Shown: in pieces, positions 55,768 to 64,000 of the stretch
Position numbering within the stretch: position 1 is the stretch's first letter
How the letters are laid out: the number at the start of each line of letters is the position of its first letter
Source of the DNA: Clostridium_AT radicumherbarum
GTDB lineage: Bacteria; Bacillota; Clostridia; Clostridiales; Clostridiaceae
NCBI RefSeq assembly: GCF_045310525.1
Contig: NZ_JBJHZY010000004.1
Span: 1 to 64,000 of the forward strand
Length of the DNA: 64,000 bases
Reading direction: 5' to 3'
Notes under the pieces: generated by a model
Seen by the model: the letters and a program-made list of their open reading frames with translations, nothing else
The model's database searches: none
What the model was told of the DNA's origin: nothing
Program-made: the position numbers and the translations under genes

Positions 55768-55789
55768 CTAATATCACTCCTGCTTCTTA

Positions 55790-56557
55790 TCATGAAAAAC
55801 TCATTATTAATGACTTTACTATTAAATGCCACCCGTCCACCATTACGAAAAGCAGTAATTTAAAAGGCAGGGAAATCATTACAGGTGGAAGCATCATCAT
55901 ACCCATTGATAAAAGTACACTAGACACAACTAAGTCTATTATTAAAAATGGTATGAATAACAGAAAGCCAATAGTAAATGCTGTCTTAAGTTCACTTATT
56001 ATAAAGGCCGGTATAACTACATAAAGCGGGACATTATCCTTAGTAATCTCTCCTGGAACCTTTGCTATATCAACAAATAATTTTAAATCAGCTTGTCTAG
56101 TTTGCTTTAGCATAAATTCTCTTAATGGTTTTGAGCCTTCGTCTATAGCCTGCTGCTGAGTAATCGTATTATTCAAATATGGTTGAATAGCATTGGTATT
56201 AATAGTATTAAAAGTTGGCGCCATTATAAATATGGTAAGAAATATTGCTAGCCCAGTTAAAACCTGATTCGGAGGCGCCTGCTGAGTTCCCATAGCATTT
56301 CTTAAAAAAGAAAACACCACTATGATTCTTATAAAGCTTGTCATCATTACTATTATAGAAGGCAATAATGTTAAAATAGTCAGCATTATAAGAAGTTTAA
56401 TATTATCTACATATTGCTGCGGTGAATTTGTTGCACCATCAACTGAAATATTTACATTGGGTATTGGTATTGAAGCAGGTGCTGCATGGACTTTATACCC
56501 TAAAAATAATGAGAAGGTTATAAACGAAATTATCAAAGCTGCATTCTTTTTTCTCAT
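55790..56557 (-). CDS. fliP: FliP, flagellar export gate protein
   Basis: 255 residues: cleavable N-terminal signal, then IVMMTSFIRIIVVFSFLRNAMGTQQAPPNQVL, PAFIISELKTAFTIGF and SMGMMMLPPVMISLPFKLLLFV, the family signatures. Follows fliO. Confidence 0.97.
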   Translation of the reverse strand: MRKKNAALIISFITFSLFLGYKVHAAPASIPIPNVNISVDGATNSPQQYVDNIKLLIMLTILTLLPSIIVMMTSFIRIIVVFSFLRNAMGTQQAPPNQVLTGLAIFLTIFIMAPTFNTINTNAIQPYLNNTITQQQAIDEGSKPLREFMLKQTRQADLKLFVDIAKVPGEITKDNVPLYVVIPAFIISELKTAFTIGFLLFIPFLIIDLVVSSVLLSMGMMMLPPVMISLPFKLLLFVMVDGWHLIVKSLIMSFS

Positions 56558-56559
56558 AT

Positions 56560-56907
56560 TTAATCTTCCTTCTTTTTAAATACTTTTTCATATAAATCTT
56601 TAAAGCTTTTATACTGTGGTAATTCTTTTACAGCTTCAACTTGTGCTAATTCACTAGCTTCTAGCTCTATAAGCTTTTCTATTTTGCCATTACAGGAGGA
56701 AAGAACATAACCCTTTTCACCAATTTTAACAACTAACAGGCTATTTTCTTTAGAAAGTGCTACCCTCTCTAAAACCTTTATAAACCTTCCATTTTGCAGT
56801 GTCTGCAATTTACTTCCTCCAAATTTCATGGAGATATAAAATATTATTAATATAATTGGAAGGAAAATAAATATTTTAAGTAACATAAACCAAAAGCTAG
56901 AATCCAT
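56560..56907 (-). CDS. fliO: FliO/FliZ, flagellar export assembly protein
   Basis: 115 residues: one membrane helix (IFIFLPIILIIFYI) and a small domain with LQNGRFIKVLERVALSKENSLLVVKIGEKGYVL. Helps FliP assemble. Between fliL and fliP; in Bacillus fliM, fliY and cheY lie here but are absent. Confidence 0.92.
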   Translation of the reverse strand: MDSSFWFMLLKIFIFLPIILIIFYISMKFGGSKLQTLQNGRFIKVLERVALSKENSLLVVKIGEKGYVLSSCNGKIEKLIELEASELAQVEAVKELPQYKSFKDLYEKVFKKKED

Positions 56908-56918
56908 AAGTATCTCCT

Positions 56919-57428
56919 TTACTGTACTAAAATGTCATTTATGTAAACACTATTAGCTTTTCCAGATTGAAAAAGTGGGTTTACCTTTGCCAAAATTTCC
57001 TTTTTTAAACTATCAATGCCCATTTGTGTATCTATATCTGTAGACTTTTTAGATCGTAGTACACTTATTATTGTATCTCTAATATTATCTGTTTTATCAG
57101 CAAGTTCTTTATCCATATTCTTTTTAGTCTTTGCATCATAACCTAAGGAAAGCTTTATTTTTAAATATTTTTTTCCGCCATCATCAGATAGATTCACTAA
57201 AAATTCATCTAAGGAATAGGTATAAGGTGAGGCATCTGAATTATTTACTGTAGCTACTGTAGTTGTGCCATTTATAACTACAGGAGTTTTCTTGGATGCT
57301 AAAAGATAGCCTACAAAACTTAAACTCCCTACAATTAAGACAAGAAGTACTATTAAAATAATTTTAAATAAAGTTCCATTGCTTTTACCTTTTTCTTTTA
57401 CATTCTCTTTTTCTTTTTTCTCTGCCAT
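56919..57428 (-). CDS. fliL: FliL, stator-associated membrane protein
   Basis: 169 residues: Lys-rich cytosolic start, membrane helix (IILIVLLVLIVGSLSFVGYLLA), and extracytoplasmic FliL domain (LDEFLVNLSDDGGKKYLKIKLSLGYD). Bound to stators in relatives. motA and motB are not in the window. Confidence 0.94.
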   Translation of the reverse strand: MAEKKEKENVKEKGKSNGTLFKIILIVLLVLIVGSLSFVGYLLASKKTPVVINGTTTVATVNNSDASPYTYSLDEFLVNLSDDGGKKYLKIKLSLGYDAKTKKNMDKELADKTDNIRDTIISVLRSKKSTDIDTQMGIDSLKKEILAKVNPLFQSGKANSVYINDILVQ

Positions 57429-57452
57429 AACTAGTCTCCTTTGTACACTCTA

Positions 57453-57647
57453 TTACTTCATACCAAGTCTAAATATCTTGCTTTTATATTCAATAACTCT
57501 ATTAATAATTTCATCAACTTCTTCATGAACAAGGTACTTATTTCCGTTTATAAGTGTTATTAAACTTTCAGGAACAGCTTCAAGCTTTTCTATGTTGTCA
57601 GCATTTAAAATAATTTCTTTGTTATTGAGGCCAGTAAGCTTTATCAA
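57453..57647 (-). CDS. flbD: FlbD/SwrD family flagellar protein
   Basis: 64 residues: MIKLTGLNNKEIILNADNIE, IEKLEAVPESLITLINGNKYLV. TTG start at 57647 with AGGAGG 7 bases upstream. SwrD of Bacillus raises motor power through the stators. Usual place between flgE and fliL. Confidence 0.92.
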   Translation of the reverse strand: MIKLTGLNNKEIILNADNIEKLEAVPESLITLINGNKYLVHEEVDEIINRVIEYKSKIFRLGMK

Positions 57648-57670
57648 AATTATCCCTCCTGTTATTTAGG

Positions 57671-57783
57671 TGAGCCGCGGGTTGCTAGGGCTATTAAGTG
57701 ACACACTAATATGGTTTAGGAGTCCTTCTTAATGCCACTTCATTAGTCTAAAAATGTGGCTAAAGAAACGTCCCCGTGGCTCA
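57671..57783 (-). repeat. REP-like element with imperfect terminal inverted repeats
   Basis: About 113 bases between flbD and flgE, bounded by TGAGCCGCGGG and its near-complement CCCGTGGCTCA (one G-T mismatch). Inside on the minus strand is GGGGACGTTTCTTT followed by AGCCACATTTTTAG, the kind of sequence seen in REP/RAYT-type repeats of Firmicutes. It is much GC-richer at its ends than its surroundings. No transposase gene is present. Confidence 0.6.
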
Positions 57784-57791
57784 TTTATTTA

Positions 57792-58850
57792 TTATCTCTT
57801 TAAGTTTAATATGTCCTGAAGGATTTCATCTCCGGTAGTAATTGTTTTTGTGTTAGCTTGGAAAGCTCTGCTGGATACTATCATATCAGTAAATTGCTCT
57901 GCAAGGTCTACATTTGACATTTCAAGCATACCTTGAAGCATATCACCGTAACCTTTGCTGTTGTCCTTTGCAGATGCTAATCCACTTCTAATTGTTGCTA
58001 CTCCTGAGTTAGCAGACTCACTATATAAATTTTTACCAAGCTTAGTTAAACCTGCTGGATTTTTAAAAGAGGACATTGCTATTTGACCTAAAACTGATAC
58101 ACTTCCATTCTCTAGTACTGCTGAAATTGTTCCATCCTTGCCAATACTAAAGGACTGAATTCTCATTGTTGTTGCCGGTACTGGTGGTGGCCCTGGAACT
58201 GCTGGGCTAGTAACAACAGAATCTGGTATTACTAGAGGAACCAAAGTTGCTTCATTAGCTTTAGGCGGATTTGCTGCATCATTAGCATCTACAAAGTTAA
58301 TTGTAGCAACTGATCCATTATAGTCTACTGAGTTTAGTGCACCTGCGGTTCCGTTATTAACTGCGTAACCCATTACTCTATAACCATCTGTAGTTAATAA
58401 ATTACCTTGGCTGTCTAAGGTAAACGATCCGTCTCTAGTATAGCTAAGATTAATTGCACTAGTATTATTTGCTGTATCTACTATATGATTATTTAATGCA
58501 ACCCCACCATTATTGGTTGCTGGTAATGGTCCGGTTCCAACCATAAAGTAGCCATCTCCGTCAATAGCAGCATCCAGATTTCTACTTGTAGGCTGCATCA
58601 TACCTTGAGATACCATTGTGTCTATGCCTGCAAGCTGAACACCTAACCCAACCTGTCTTGGATTTAAACCTCCTTGGTTTACTCCTGCAGCTAGTGCCTG
58701 AGAAACATTTTGGCTAAGCATATCCTCAAATCTTACTCTTGCACTTTTAAAGGCTGTAGTTCCTACATTAGCTATATTGTTACCTATTACATCTAATTTA
58801 GTTTGATTAACCTTCATTCCAGATATTCCAGAATATAATGATCTTAACAT
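57792..58850 (-). CDS. flgE: flagellar hook protein FlgE
   Basis: 352 residues: start MLRSLYSGISGMKVNQTKLD, VIGNNIANVGTTAFKSAR, and C-terminal GMLEMSNVDLAEQFTDMIVSSRAFQANTKT. The middle domain has a Pro-rich stretch PAVPGPPPVPATT. Follows flgD and the TIGR02530 gene; AAAGGAGG precedes the ATG. Confidence 0.93.
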   Translation of the reverse strand: MLRSLYSGISGMKVNQTKLDVIGNNIANVGTTAFKSARVRFEDMLSQNVSQALAAGVNQGGLNPRQVGLGVQLAGIDTMVSQGMMQPTSRNLDAAIDGDGYFMVGTGPLPATNNGGVALNNHIVDTANNTSAINLSYTRDGSFTLDSQGNLLTTDGYRVMGYAVNNGTAGALNSVDYNGSVATINFVDANDAANPPKANEATLVPLVIPDSVVTSPAVPGPPPVPATTMRIQSFSIGKDGTISAVLENGSVSVLGQIAMSSFKNPAGLTKLGKNLYSESANSGVATIRSGLASAKDNSKGYGDMLQGMLEMSNVDLAEQFTDMIVSSRAFQANTKTITTGDEILQDILNLKR

Positions 58851-58939
58851 GTTTATTTTGCCTCCTTTATTAATGTGGTATATATTTTACTTTGCTTCTA
58901 TCCTTCCGCAAAGCTTGGCCTCCAAAAATGGTCCTGCCA

Positions 58940-59323
58940 TTATATAAGCACCACGCTATCTATATTTGTAAATACATTTCCTTTACTACTGTCTTTATCT
59001 ACTGCTGTTATGATAGTTCTATTTTTTATACTTGCTACAAATACTAAATCTTTGTATAGAATTAATGATTCATTTGAGCCCTTTTCCACAGCTTTATTTA
59101 TTCCTTCGTTGATTTTGTTCATGTCACTCTCATTTAAAGAAATATTTCTATCCATTAGTCTTTCTGCAGCATGCTTTGAAATTACAAAACTATCATTTTT
59201 ATTTATCTCTTTGTTTAAAATATCCTTAAAAGCATTACTTTCCGCTTTCTTAGATTTCTCACATGTAAGTCTTGCAAAATCTTCAATGGAATACAGTTTT
59301 CCGTTTACTACTCTATAGCTCAA
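58940..59323 (-). CDS. TIGR02530 family flagellar operon protein
   Basis: 127 residues, the conserved Firmicutes protein always found between flgD and flgE: HAAERLMDRNISLNESDMNKINEGINKAVEKGSNESL and LVFVASIKNRTIITAVD. TTG start at 59323 with AGGAAG upstream. Exact role not established. The 89-base spacer to flgE contains a GC-rich stretch at 58895-58938. Confidence 0.9.
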   Translation of the reverse strand: MSYRVVNGKLYSIEDFARLTCEKSKKAESNAFKDILNKEINKNDSFVISKHAAERLMDRNISLNESDMNKINEGINKAVEKGSNESLILYKDLVFVASIKNRTIITAVDKDSSKGNVFTNIDSVVLI

Positions 59324-59335
59324 AATTAATACTTC

Positions 59336-59758
59336 CTAACCTGTTACAAGCTGTACATCTGAATATGGAAAATCCTTAATTGAGGTAGAATCATTTGGAT
59401 TAACCTGAACATTTAATTTTACTGTTCCATTATCTTTTGTAACGCCTCTAACAACTCCATAATATTGATATCCATTACTATCTAAATCAGAAAGTACTAC
59501 TGTTTTACCAATTAATGCTGAAGCACCGGAAAATGTCATTGTTGTATTTAAATTTGACATCTGTTCAAGTGATGAAAACTGTGCCAGTTGCGAAATATAT
59601 TGTGTAGAATCCTTAGCATCATCAGGGTTTTGATTAGACAATTCTGCTGATAAAATTCTTAGAAATGCATCTTTATCCATTTCGCTTCCTGTTTTACTGA
59701 CTATTTTTGTGCCTTTTGCTGTTGCAGTTGATGAAGCACTTATTGAATCAATTGACAT
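59336..59758 (-). CDS. flgD: FlgD, hook-cap scaffold protein
   Basis: 140 residues: the FlgD N-terminal domain DAFLRILSAELSNQNPDDAKDSTQYISQLAQFSSLEQMSNLN and a short GKTVVLSDLD-containing tail; shorter than proteobacterial FlgD, as in Bacillus. Placed after fliK. Confidence 0.95.
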   Translation of the reverse strand: MSIDSISASSTATAKGTKIVSKTGSEMDKDAFLRILSAELSNQNPDDAKDSTQYISQLAQFSSLEQMSNLNTTMTFSGASALIGKTVVLSDLDSNGYQYYGVVRGVTKDNGTVKLNVQVNPNDSTSIKDFPYSDVQLVTG

Positions 59759-59777
59759 AATATTACCTCCTCTTTAC

Positions 59778-61262
59778 CTAAGCTAATAAGTTTACTGTGC
59801 TATTATCTTCTATGTAATTTTCCTTTTGCAAGTCTTCTTCTAGATTGTCTACTTTAATGTTGTTTCTACTTTGCTGTTTACTGTTCTCACTTGAACTGCC
59901 ATCTCCATTAAACAAGAAATTATCTCCATTATAAAGACTTAAGCTAAAGTTTTGAATTGTCATATTTTGTTTAGCTAGTTCGCTGTTTATTGCTGGTAGC
60001 TGGGAATTTAGCAGATTATAGGTGTCTTTATTTGCTGCTGTTATATTTGCTTTCATGATACCATTTTCCATGCTTAATCTAATTACAACTTCACCTAAAT
60101 CCTTAGGTATAATCTTAACTGATAATTCTTTAAGATTATTAATATCCATAAATTTAACAGCCTTTATAAAGTCCTGATTTAAAGTTGCCTTATTAATAGT
60201 AAGCTTAGCTTCATTAAGAGTCTGATTATCCAATTTAAAAGTTTCAAATCTGTTAAGAATACTTGCAATTTTATCAGAAACATTATTTTTTGAATCTTTT
60301 GTACTATTATTTTCTGTAAGTAGTTGTAATAGCTTGTCTTCTTTGTCTGAAGAAGTATCATTAAACTTATTAGCTGCAATAGTGTTTTTACTTTCACTAC
60401 TTAGTGAATTAGAGGCTTCACTATAGCTTCCACTGTCTGCAGTACTATTGGCAGCACTATTCTTAGAAGTAAATCCTGCAGCAAATATATTATCCTTTAA
60501 AACTGTTGCAGTGCTAATTTTATCTTCACTTAATTCTTTATTATCTGAAGTTGTATAAGCACTCTCAGACATAGTTTTAAGCTGCTTAATAATAAGTTCT
60601 TTTAAATTGCTGTCACTACCAGTTATTGACGGGTTTTGACCTTTTTCCAAAAGCCCTGACATAATATTTTCCCTTAAAGTCTTATCTGAAGCAAGCTTAT
60701 TAGCTATAACTGCTGCTAATTTATCTAGAGTTCCACTTACAGAACTTTGATTTATTGAAAGTTTATTGTAGTCCTCATCTGTAGAATTACTATTTTGGAT
60801 AAGCGTCTTAAGTATTTCATCAATAGATGGATTTCCATTACTACTTTGCATTAAATTCAAGGAGTTACTAGCTTCCAAATTATCCTTTAAGATTTTTGAA
60901 ATTAGATCTTGAAGTTCCTTTGTGCTTGTACTACTCCCAGAGCTTAATAAATTAACCAAGTTCTGATTATTTCCCTGAGACAATAAAAGCAGCTGAATTA
61001 AATTATTTATATTCTTATCGTCCCTTGTTTTATCTGCTTTAGCATCTTCATCTAAGGATTTACTTGAATTTGACGTATCTGTGCTTTTACTAATTGAATC
61101 ATCTGAGTTCTTTACAGAAGTAGTTTTGTCTTGAAAAGTATCATTATTTACTTCTTTATAAACCTTAGAAAAGCTGTTTTCTTTATCCTTTACAGCTGAA
61201 GTTTTAGAGGAAACATCATTGAAATTAGCATTTACCTTAAAATTAACATTACTTAGTTCCAT
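59778..61262 (-). CDS. fliK: FliK, hook-length control protein
   Basis: 494 residues: long Ser/Asn/Lys-rich low-complexity N-terminal region (up to about 370), then a C-terminal Flg_hook domain (LSVKIIPKDLGEVVIRLSMENGIMKANITAANKDTYNLLNSQLP). ATG 61262 follows GGAGG; the longer frame to 61280 is rejected. Interacts with FlhB; sits before flgD. Confidence 0.9.
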   Translation of the reverse strand: MELSNVNFKVNANFNDVSSKTSAVKDKENSFSKVYKEVNNDTFQDKTTSVKNSDDSISKSTDTSNSSKSLDEDAKADKTRDDKNINNLIQLLLLSQGNNQNLVNLLSSGSSTSTKELQDLISKILKDNLEASNSLNLMQSSNGNPSIDEILKTLIQNSNSTDEDYNKLSINQSSVSGTLDKLAAVIANKLASDKTLRENIMSGLLEKGQNPSITGSDSNLKELIIKQLKTMSESAYTTSDNKELSEDKISTATVLKDNIFAAGFTSKNSAANSTADSGSYSEASNSLSSESKNTIAANKFNDTSSDKEDKLLQLLTENNSTKDSKNNVSDKIASILNRFETFKLDNQTLNEAKLTINKATLNQDFIKAVKFMDINNLKELSVKIIPKDLGEVVIRLSMENGIMKANITAANKDTYNLLNSQLPAINSELAKQNMTIQNFSLSLYNGDNFLFNGDGSSSENSKQQSRNNIKVDNLEEDLQKENYIEDNSTVNLLA

Positions 61263-61266
61263 ATTC

Positions 61267-61716
61267 TCACCTCCTTTCATGTGTTCTTATATATCCGTAA
61301 AGAGCAAATTCGTCATTTGCCTTTTGTTCAGCCATTTGTTGTTCTTTTATAAAAGCTGATTTCTTCTTTTCCTTTAAGGTTTCTACAGTTTTTCTATCTA
61401 TCTGCTTTTGTTTTAACTCTTCTCTCTTCTCATCTAAATCAACAATTTTATTTTCTAACTCCACTTTAGTTTCGGAAATTGTATTGTCTAAACAATTAAG
61501 ATATAAATTTCTCAGCTTTTTTAGAGCTACAGTATCATCCTCTGGACATTTCTGATACTTGGTATAATCTTCTCTTAAAGAAATAAGCTTTCCTTCAGTT
61601 TTTTCCTTTTCAAGCTTAGCCTCTTTAAATACTCTCTTACTTTCTTCTTCTTTGTCTATTCTAATATCTAAAAGTTTTTGAAGTCTGAACTTATAAATTT
61701 CCTCCAAATTTAGCAC
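61267..61716 (-). CDS. fliJ: FliJ, flagellar export chaperone
   Basis: 149 residues, almost wholly coiled coil with IYKFRLQKLLDIRIDKEEESKRVFKEA at the start, as in FliJ. Stalk-like activator of FliI. GTG start at 61716 with AGGAA upstream. Between fliI and fliK. Confidence 0.9.
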   Translation of the reverse strand: MLNLEEIYKFRLQKLLDIRIDKEEESKRVFKEAKLEKEKTEGKLISLREDYTKYQKCPEDDTVALKKLRNLYLNCLDNTISETKVELENKIVDLDEKREELKQKQIDRKTVETLKEKKKSAFIKEQQMAEQKANDEFALYGYIRTHERR

Positions 61717-61755
61717 TTCCTATAAATGTATTTCGTTCCACCCTGTGTCTATATT

Positions 61756-63063
61756 TTAATTAAAAATACTTTTTAATTGTAACAAAGCTTCATCAAAACT
61801 CATATTTTCATTAATTCCTTGCTTTAAGAATTTGTCTATGACTTCATGATATGCAATTGCTAAGTCTACCTTCTTGTTACTTCCTTTAACATATGCACCA
61901 ATATTTATTAAATCTTCGGAATCCTTATAAGCAGCCAGTAAATCTCTAGCTAAGGAAGCAATATTTTTATGTTCTTCATCAGCTATTTCTGGCATAAGTC
62001 TGCTTATACTATTTAGAATATCAATAGCTGGGTAATGATTTTTTGCTGCTAAGTCTCTTGAAAGAATAATATGTCCATCTAATATACCTCTTACAGCATC
62101 TGCAATAGGTTCGTTAAAATCGTCCCCATCCACTAAAACAGTGTAGAATGCTGTTATGGACCCTTTATTAGACATGCCTGAACGTTCCATGAGCTTTGGA
62201 AGCATTGCAAATACAGAAGGAGTATAACCTTTAGTTGCAGGTGGTTCCCCAATAGCTAGTCCAACCTCCCTTTGTGCCATGGCAAATCTAGTTACAGAAT
62301 CCATCATAAGAATAACTTTTTTACCTTTATCTCTAAAATACTCAGCTATTGCAGTTGCAGTAAAAGCCCCTTTTAATCTTACAAGTGCAGGCTTATCTGA
62401 GGTTGCACAGACAATTACAGATCTTTTAAGTCCTTCTTCACCTAGGTCTCTTTCAATAAAATCTAGAACTTCTCTTCCTCTTTCACCTACTAGAGCAATA
62501 ACATTTACATCAGCCTGGGCATATTTTGCTATCATACCTAAGGTAGTACTTTTCCCTACACCACTGCCAGCAAATATACCAACTCTTTGTCCTTCACCAC
62601 AGGTTAAAAATCCATCTATTGACTTTACTCCAGTAGGAAGTATATCTTTAATTCTTCTTCTTTTTAATGGATCTGGCGGATTATTATCTAGTCTATAAGG
62701 GACTCCATTCTTAATTTCATCCCCTTCTAATGGTTTTCCAAGGCCATCTAATACCATACCCAATAGATCCTCAGAGCAATTTACGCTTAGTGGAATACCT
62801 TCTGCAACCACCCTGCAGCCTGGGGAAATACCAGTGAGTTCTCCAAGAGGCATCAAAATAACATTATCTTCCTTAAAACCTACTGCTTCACAGGTAATTG
62901 CTTCTGCCTTCTCATTATAAATAGTGCAGACTTCACCTACAAAAGAGCTAATACCCTCAACCTCTATTGTTAAGCCAATTACTTTTTTAACAATACCTTC
63001 AACGTAATATAAGCTTTCATTTTGTAACTTTTTTCTCAGAATATCAAAGTTAATAGGCTGCAT
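61756..63063 (-). CDS. fliI: FliI, flagellar export ATPase
   Basis: 435 residues: Walker A GSGVGKST at about 166-173, ALVGERGREVLDFIERDL, and MMDSVTRFAMAQREVGLAIGEPPATKGYTPSVFAMLP. ATG at 63063 behind GGAGGG (11 bases) gives a start like MQPINFDIL; the longer frame from 63108 runs into fliH. Confidence 0.97.
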   Translation of the reverse strand: MQPINFDILRKKLQNESLYYVEGIVKKVIGLTIEVEGISSFVGEVCTIYNEKAEAITCEAVGFKEDNVILMPLGELTGISPGCRVVAEGIPLSVNCSEDLLGMVLDGLGKPLEGDEIKNGVPYRLDNNPPDPLKRRRIKDILPTGVKSIDGFLTCGEGQRVGIFAGSGVGKSTTLGMIAKYAQADVNVIALVGERGREVLDFIERDLGEEGLKRSVIVCATSDKPALVRLKGAFTATAIAEYFRDKGKKVILMMDSVTRFAMAQREVGLAIGEPPATKGYTPSVFAMLPKLMERSGMSNKGSITAFYTVLVDGDDFNEPIADAVRGILDGHIILSRDLAAKNHYPAIDILNSISRLMPEIADEEHKNIASLARDLLAAYKDSEDLINIGAYVKGSNKKVDLAIAYHEVIDKFLKQGINENMSFDEALLQLKSIFN

Positions 63064-63064
63064 A

Positions 63065-63835
63065 TTATTCTTTTCCCTCCAATAGTTCTCTAATCCTTTG
63101 AAGAGCATAATTTATTCCTATTACAAGCTTGCCATTTCCCTTATTAATGATTGCATTTCCAGCTTCAATTGTATTATCCTTTACAACAAAAATATCACCA
63201 TGATATCCTAAATTGTCTTTCCAGTTTTCTACTTGTTCTTTAAGTTCCATAGCATATATTTCATTACATCTAATAATAAAATTATTAGCATTTTTAGAAG
63301 CTTCAAGTGCATCAAATATCATTTTATTAATTGAAGATTTGTCCTTTACCTCGTTTTTCAAAACAGCCTCCGCTGCACATACTACTAAATCAATTAATTC
63401 ACTTTTTTTATTCTCTAGATAACTTTCATACTCAATCTTTGCATTAAATAAGATTTCTTCAGCTGATGCAATTATAGAATTTTTTTTAACTTCTGCTTCA
63501 TCTAGAGCTTCCTTATAGGCTAAGTTATAGCCCTGTTCTTTTCCTTCTCCGTATCCATTTTCATATGCAGCTTTTTTAAGCTTTTCAGCTTCTTTCATTG
63601 CATTATCTTCAATCATCGCCGCATCTTCATAAGCTTTAGCAAGTATTTGTTCCTTTTGTCTTCTGGCATTTTCAAGAATTGTGCTTGCAAGGTTGTTATA
63701 ACCCTCCATATTAATTGAGCTAACTGCATCTTCAGTGTAAGAGGTTATTTGTGGTTTTTCTAAGTTTGTTACAATTTCTCTTAAGCCATCATCTTTTATG
63801 GAATTATTCTTTATTATTCTATATGATAATTGCAT
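63065..63835 (-). CDS. fliH: FliH, regulator of FliI
   Basis: 256 residues with a charged coiled coil (about 45-125: RRQKEQILAKAYEDAAMIEDNAMKEAEKLKKAAYENGYGEGKEQG) and a V-ATPase-E-like C-terminal domain. ATG 63835 follows AGAGGTGG and overlaps fliG by 17 bases. Sits between fliG and fliI. Confidence 0.92.
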   Translation of the reverse strand: MQLSYRIIKNNSIKDDGLREIVTNLEKPQITSYTEDAVSSINMEGYNNLASTILENARRQKEQILAKAYEDAAMIEDNAMKEAEKLKKAAYENGYGEGKEQGYNLAYKEALDEAEVKKNSIIASAEEILFNAKIEYESYLENKKSELIDLVVCAAEAVLKNEVKDKSSINKMIFDALEASKNANNFIIRCNEIYAMELKEQVENWKDNLGYHGDIFVVKDNTIEAGNAIINKGNGKLVIGINYALQRIRELLEGKE

Positions 63836-64000
63836 CTTCGCCACCTCTAGAGATAACAATTTCCCCGGCCTCATCAAGTCTTCTTATAATGCCAACAATT
63901 CTCTGTTGTGCCTTTTCAACATCCATAAGTCTTACAGGTCCTAAGAATTCCATATCTTCTTTTAGAGCAGCTGAAGCTCTCTTAGATTGATTTCTAAATA
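63819..64000 (-). CDS. fliG: FliG, flagellar motor switch protein, C-terminal part
   Basis: The window edge cuts the gene; about 60 residues remain. The C-terminus reads KEDMEFLGPVRLMDVEKAQQ, then IVGIIRRLDEAGEIVISRGGEDAIII, matching the FliG torque helix (charged residues facing MotA) and its usual end. Stop TAG at 63819-63821 lies in the fliH start region. Confidence 0.93.
   Translation of the reverse strand, partial: FRNQSKRASAALKEDMEFLGPVRLMDVEKAQQRIVGIIRRLDEAGEIVISRGGEDAIII

Noticed and set aside
58875..59318. 147-residue plus-strand frame opposite the TIGR02530 gene
   Set aside because: Fully antisense to a family-typical gene in a continuous operon.
1..64000. CRISPR arrays, complete insertion sequences, tRNA or rRNA genes, riboswitches other than the pyr leader
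   Set aside because: None could be recognised on reading; spacers are mostly short, AT-rich, and accounted for by promoters, terminators or the repeats listed.

Overview
The window is AT-rich DNA from a low-GC Gram-positive anaerobe, most likely a Clostridium sensu stricto species. The reasons are: a dcw cluster with a SpoVD-type PASTA penicillin-binding protein; a fused FliR-FlhB protein; a CBS-domain manganese pyrophosphatase; a hydrogenase-maturation (hyp) set; a meso-DAP-type MurE together with DapF; strong GGAGG ribosome-binding sites; and frequent TTG and GTG starts. Species was not assigned. Nearly all genes lie on the minus strand. The exceptions are rqcH, ychF, a small basic hypothetical gene, the pyrophosphatase gene, and perhaps a gene fragment at the left edge.

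Layout, left to right. 1-3549: a compact type IV pilus or competence-like operon, pilB-pilC-prepilin. 3680-7611: dapF, the ribosome quality-control gene rqcH, and an rlmL-like rRNA methyltransferase gene. 7783-16041 (transcribed right to left): aroB, mtnN, aroF, aroA, a YteA/DksA-like gene, lspA, rluD, then a PyrR-controlled attenuator leading pyrR-uraA. 16097-31104: the cell-envelope and division block. From the promoter at 31190 it runs mraZ, rsmH, ftsL, spoVD/pbpB, murE, murF, mraY and ftsW/spoVE to a terminator. Then come ftsQ, DUF881-sbp-DUF881, and the ylm set yggS-sepF-yggT-ylmH-divIVA. 31372-39218: ychF, an ATPase-degenerate Lon (LonC-like) protease gene, deoC, and hypCDEAB. 39538-45501: a basic hypothetical gene, a P-type calcium ATPase gene, the CBS pyrophosphatase gene, and a small Cys-rich protein gene next to a CobD-like membrane protein gene. 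45690-64000: one long flagellar operon, fliG(partial)-fliH-fliI-fliJ-fliK-flgD-(TIGR02530)-flgE-flbD-fliL-fliO-fliP-fliQ-fliR/flhB-flhA-flhF-flhG-ycgR-sigD-swrB-like-(small membrane gene)-two FlgF/FlgG-type genes, closed by a strong terminator at 45630-45664.

Most genes are well-known housekeeping or motility genes. The less ordinary material is: (1) a family of hairpin repeats in spacers whose stems differ by paired, compensatory changes, one of which supplies the last codons of aroB; (2) a flagellar-operon gene (47308-47532) that has no ATG, GTG or TTG start and seems to begin at ATT; (3) a 54-residue Cys-rich protein gene next to a diverged CobD-like membrane protein gene; (4) a Lon protease that keeps its Ser-Lys dyad but has lost its P-loop; (5) three perfect 10-bp MraZ boxes ahead of mraZ; and (6) a REP-like element inside the flagellar operon. 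No CRISPR array, complete insertion sequence, rRNA or tRNA was seen.

Several start positions were moved from the longest reading frame to an internal start with a good ribosome-binding site (pilC, dapF, pyrR, mtnN, divIVA, yggT, sepF, yggS, spoVD, lonC, the ATPase gene, fliK, fliI, fliH). The reason is given in each entry.
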